Source: Guillardia theta CCMP2712
Taxonomy: Eukaryota > Cryptophyceae > Pyrenomonadales > Geminigeraceae
DNA: 28,873 bases
Reading direction: 5' to 3'
Assembly: GCF_000315625.1 (NCBI RefSeq)
Contig: NW_005434552.1
Span: 16,903 to 45,775 of the forward strand
Part shown: positions 26,537 through 28,873 of the stretch, one piece after another
How the letters are laid out: every line of letters starts with the position of its first letter
Numbering within the stretch: position 1 is the first letter of the stretch
Made by a program: the position numbers and the translations under genes
The notes under the pieces: model-generated
What the model was told of the DNA's origin: nothing
Seen by the model: only the letters and a program-made list of their open reading frames with translations
Databases searched by the model: none

Positions 26537-27235
26537 TGTCACACCTCGAAGATTCTCGAGTGGACCTTCAAGCGCAGTTCAATAAGAACTCACGTTGGAT
26601 TTCTCTACTAAGAGGGAAAGCGGTGAAACAGAAGGAGATCTAACTCTCTTTTATTTCTTTCACACACACACACAAAACAAGACAAGACGATACACACAAA
26701 GACGTCTCAACAATCGTGGCACACACACGAAAGGGGAAGAGGACCACCTAGCTCTGACGAGTTTCATCCTTTTATAGCTTCGAGGAATGAGCCAGGGGTG
26801 CCGTCTCTTGGCTACAGAAAGGAGGGGTGTCCTGTTCTTGGAAGTTGACAAGCATCCCTTCTGACCTTCGAGAGGATACCATGCTCTCTCGCAGGGAAGA
26901 GAACCCCGTCCTTGCATGGCAGCAAGCTGCTTCCAACGGGTCGTACTGCACAAGACGCACCCCTTCTGTTTACCTTGTAAGTCCCCCACGGGTACACGGT
27001 TGCTGCAACAAAGGCCTCCACAGGGGTCCTTTCAGCAGCTTCACACTGGAGTAGAGTATCCTGGGTCATCCAGGAGAAGTCAGCTTCGAACACGAGTACG
27101 AGACAGCCAACTGTCCTTTCATCCTGATAGGCCTTTGTCTGACTCGGGCTCGGTTCCTATGAGCTCTGACACGCTCTTCTCTGCGCTTTCTTGGAGTGCT
27201 CAGGACTCAGAAAACTTCGCTTTCTCAGCTTGTCA
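26537..27235 (-). repeat. 3' LTR of the retrotransposon
   Basis: The outer edge is fixed by the shared sequence TGTCACACCTCG at 26537 and 28355. The inner edge is inferred at TGTCA (27231-27235), giving TG...CA ends, next to a purine-rich tract on the minus strand (27236-27251). A minus-strand TATAAAAG at 26776-26769 fits the LTR promoter, and AATAAA at 26655-26650 fits the poly(A) signal, so U3, R and U5 are in the expected order. A short (CA)n run is near 26662. Confidence 0.7.
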
Positions 27236-27251
27236 AATCTGTTTTTCCTCT
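27236..27251 (-). other. Putative polypurine tract
   Basis: The minus strand reads AGAGGAAAAACAGATT between the integrase stop (27282) and the inferred LTR edge. This is where plus-strand DNA synthesis is primed in LTR elements. Confidence 0.45.
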
Positions 27252-27281
27252 GACACGCTCCAGGCGCAGCACGTAAAATGC

Positions 27282-28025
27282 CTAATTGAGAGGCGCACGA
27301 CGCTGCCGCTGCCGCTGTCCATGAGAAGAAGCAGAAGCATCTTGACGCGTGCGATGCTGTTCATATTGCTGAAGCAACTGACGGAGCGCCGGTGTACGCG
27401 AGAGATGGGCAACAGGTTCCCAAGTGTCGTCGGCGGAGGAAAATCCCTTCCAACGAACCAGATATTGCTTCGCACCATTACGTTGACGATGATTGATGAT
27501 GCGAGCCACTTCGTAGAATCCAGGTACAGGTTGGGAAACCACAGGCTGCTGCAAATGATCTTTCCTGCGCACATGGGGGCGTAGGAACTTGGCATTAAAA
27601 ACATCTTGATCCATGCGAGGGAAGCGCTGGCGAACATCAACTCGATAATTGTTGTTGTTGCAAACCTCGGTGATAGGGAAAGGACCAAGGTATCGATCTC
27701 GAAATTTGCGAATTTCAAACTGCTGATTGAATAAACGCGCGTCGATCCAGACCAAATCACCAACTTGCCATCGAAGCGGGCGGCGAGAAGGAAGTAGACG
27801 CGTCTCTGCTCGATTGGCGATCGAGGCCAAGGTATCTCGCACAAGGTTTTCACCTGCACGTATGTTGTCGACAGTCGTGCGGGCTTGAGGAAGAACCTGA
27901 TCAAGGGTCAAATCCATAACTGAGCGCGGATTCTTGCCGTATTCCACTTGAAAGGCAGATAACCCTGTTTCACGACGGGGGGCATGATTGAGGGCAAACT
28001 CAATGAATGGAAGATGGACTGGCGC
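27282..28025 (-). pseudogene. Integrase C-terminus with chromodomain (pol remnant)
   Basis: About 245 residues encode the end of a Ty3/gypsy integrase: HLPFIEFALNHA ... TGLSAFQVEYG is the end of the catalytic core, and LRWQVGDLVWIDAR plus the DRYLGPFPI region is the GPY/F module. Then follows a chromodomain (FYEVARIINHRQ ... YLVRWKGFSSADDTWEP), as in chromoviruses, where it guides insertion into chromatin. The upstream part of pol is deleted, and gag sequence is joined in another frame near 28010-28025. The frame is otherwise intact to the TGA at 27282, so the deletion looks recent. Confidence 0.8.
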
Positions 28026-28249
28026 TCCCAAGCCTGGACCGCCTCAGAAGAAGCAGGAGCTTCGAGAGCGTTCAACCGCTGCTGAACCTCCAGCAGCGCG
28101 GCAGACATGTTTTGGAGCGACCGATCCTCGGTCGATTCGGGACGAAGATCGTCGTCAATGCCGGCAGCAGATTGCCAGTCATGTTCCAAAGTATCCGTAG
28201 CATTCTCGTCCAGCATGCGAGCTGCGAGTCGAGTATTGTATCCGGACAT
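28020..28249 (-). pseudogene. gag N-terminal remnant
   Basis: The first ATG after the putative primer-binding site, at 28249, opens a frame of about 77 residues (MSGYNTRLAARML ... RLNALEA), helical and acidic as in gag N-termini. After QAWERQ it reads integrase DNA out of frame and stops at 27908. Position, not sequence similarity, is the main reason to call it gag. Confidence 0.6.
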
Positions 28250-28337
28250 CTACGCGACGTAAGCGTAGGAAGAAGCAGAAGAACAGTGGAGAAAGGGAGG
28301 GGAAGAGAGAAGACTCGATCTCTGTCACCGATCACAA

Positions 28338-28348
28338 CCTTGCTACCA
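28338..28348 (-). other. Putative primer-binding site
   Basis: The minus strand reads TGGTAGCAAGG, a few bases inside the 5' LTR edge at 28355. It begins TGG as a tRNA 3'-CCA complement should, and resembles initiator-methionine primer sites. The matching tRNA was not checked. Confidence 0.4.
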
Positions 28349-28354
28349 ATTTTA

Positions 28355-28873
28355 TGTCACACCTCGAAGATTCTCGAGTGGACCTTCAAGCGCAGTTCAA
28401 TAAGAACTCACGTTGGATTTCTCTACTAAGAGGGAAAGCGGTGAAACAGAAGGAGATCTAACTCTCTTTTATTTCTTTCACACACACACACAAAACAAGA
28501 CAAGACGATACACACAAAGACGTCTCAACAATCGTGGCACACACACGAAAGGGGAAGAGGACCACCTAGCTCTGACGAGTTTCATCCTTTTATAGCTTCG
28601 AGGAATGAGCCAGGGGTGCCGTCTCTTGGCTACAGAAAGGAGGGGTGTCCTGTTCTTGGAAGTTGACAAGCATCCCTTCTGACCTTCGAGAGGATACCAT
28701 GCTCTCTCGCAGGGAAGAGAACCCCGTCCTTGCATGGCAGCAAGCTGCTTCCAACGGGTCGTACTGCACAAGACGCACCCCTTCTGTTTACCTTGTAAGT
28801 CCCCCACGGGTACACGGTTGCTGCAACAAAGGCCTCCACAGGGGGTGCTTTCAAGAAGCTTAAACCTGGAATA
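28355..28873 (-). repeat. 5' LTR of the retrotransposon (partial, runs off the window)
   Basis: It matches the left LTR with no difference I could find for about the first 480 bases, including the TATA (28594-28587) and AATAAA (28473-28468) elements. The last roughly 35 bases, from about 28840, then differ at many positions. Abrupt divergence at the very end suggests low-quality sequence at a contig edge. Confidence 0.75.

Larger units (their letters stand above)
26537..28873 (-). mobile_element. Internally deleted Ty3/gypsy chromovirus (LTR retrotransposon), 5' LTR partial
   Basis: Two direct LTR copies start at 26537 and 28355 (offset 1,818 bp). Between them on the minus strand are the start of gag and the end of integrase with a chromodomain; protease, reverse transcriptase, RNase H and most of integrase are gone. 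The element therefore cannot move by its own enzymes. It sits in the U-box part of the kinase-ARM gene. The right LTR runs off the window end, so the second target-site copy cannot be seen; the bases just left of the element are GGTCG. Confidence 0.85.

Noticed and set aside
26660-26680. (CA)n microsatellite as a notable repeat
   Set aside because: Very short and part of the LTR; no separate meaning.
26660-27093. Frames inside the LTRs, duplicated at 28478-28854
   Set aside because: LTR sequence with promoter and poly(A) signals; the frames recur only because the LTR is duplicated.

Overview
This window looks like nuclear DNA of a unicellular alga, most likely a cryptophyte of the Guillardia theta type. 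That call is inference: it rests on a pseudokinase fused to nearly identical 42-residue armadillo (ARM)-like repeats, a very large intronless surface protein, and a chromodomain retrotransposon. No rRNA, tRNA or CRISPR array was seen.

Layout. (1) 1-10467, plus: the 3' part of a giant, probably cell-surface protein, at least 3,488 residues, with several families of internal repeats and one C-terminal membrane anchor. It is open to the left edge of the window. (2) 10468-11196: convergent intergenic DNA. (3) 11197-11633 and 24447-26536, minus: two pieces of what reads as one host gene, U-box / tyrosine-kinase-like pseudokinase / ARM repeats. (4) 11634-24446: a 12.8-kb block of compact virus-like genes lying between those pieces. 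(5) 26537-28873: an internally deleted Ty3/gypsy chromovirus, minus strand, with its 3' LTR inserted in the U-box coding sequence.

The viral block is the exciting part. It holds about 16 closely packed genes on both strands. Most have a TATA-like box about 30-50 bases before the chosen ATG. The key gene, at its right end, encodes a protein with the layout of an HK97-fold major capsid protein, which in a eukaryotic setting points to a mirusvirus-like (herpesvirus-related) virus. Next to it is a 310-residue protein of the size of a herpesvirus-type triplex or minor capsid subunit. The rest are two polytopic membrane proteins, three small membrane proteins, a trio of cysteine-rich proteins, a lysine/alanine-rich protein and several unknowns. 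One cysteine-rich gene carries a textbook 47-nt spliceosomal intron. Genes at both ends of the block are cut off by the ARM repeats, so this is a fragment of a larger viral genome, not a complete element. The two ARM flanks are out of phase with each other, so the integration lost host sequence, or the flanks come from different loci, or the assembly is chimeric.

How things fit together. The host kinase-ARM gene appears broken twice, by the retrotransposon at its 5' side and by the viral fragment at its 3' side. The viral genes would encode virion structure, envelope and zinc-binding accessory functions. No polymerase, terminase, portal or protease is in the fragment. All viral assignments were made from sequence patterns by eye and need profile or structure searches to confirm.
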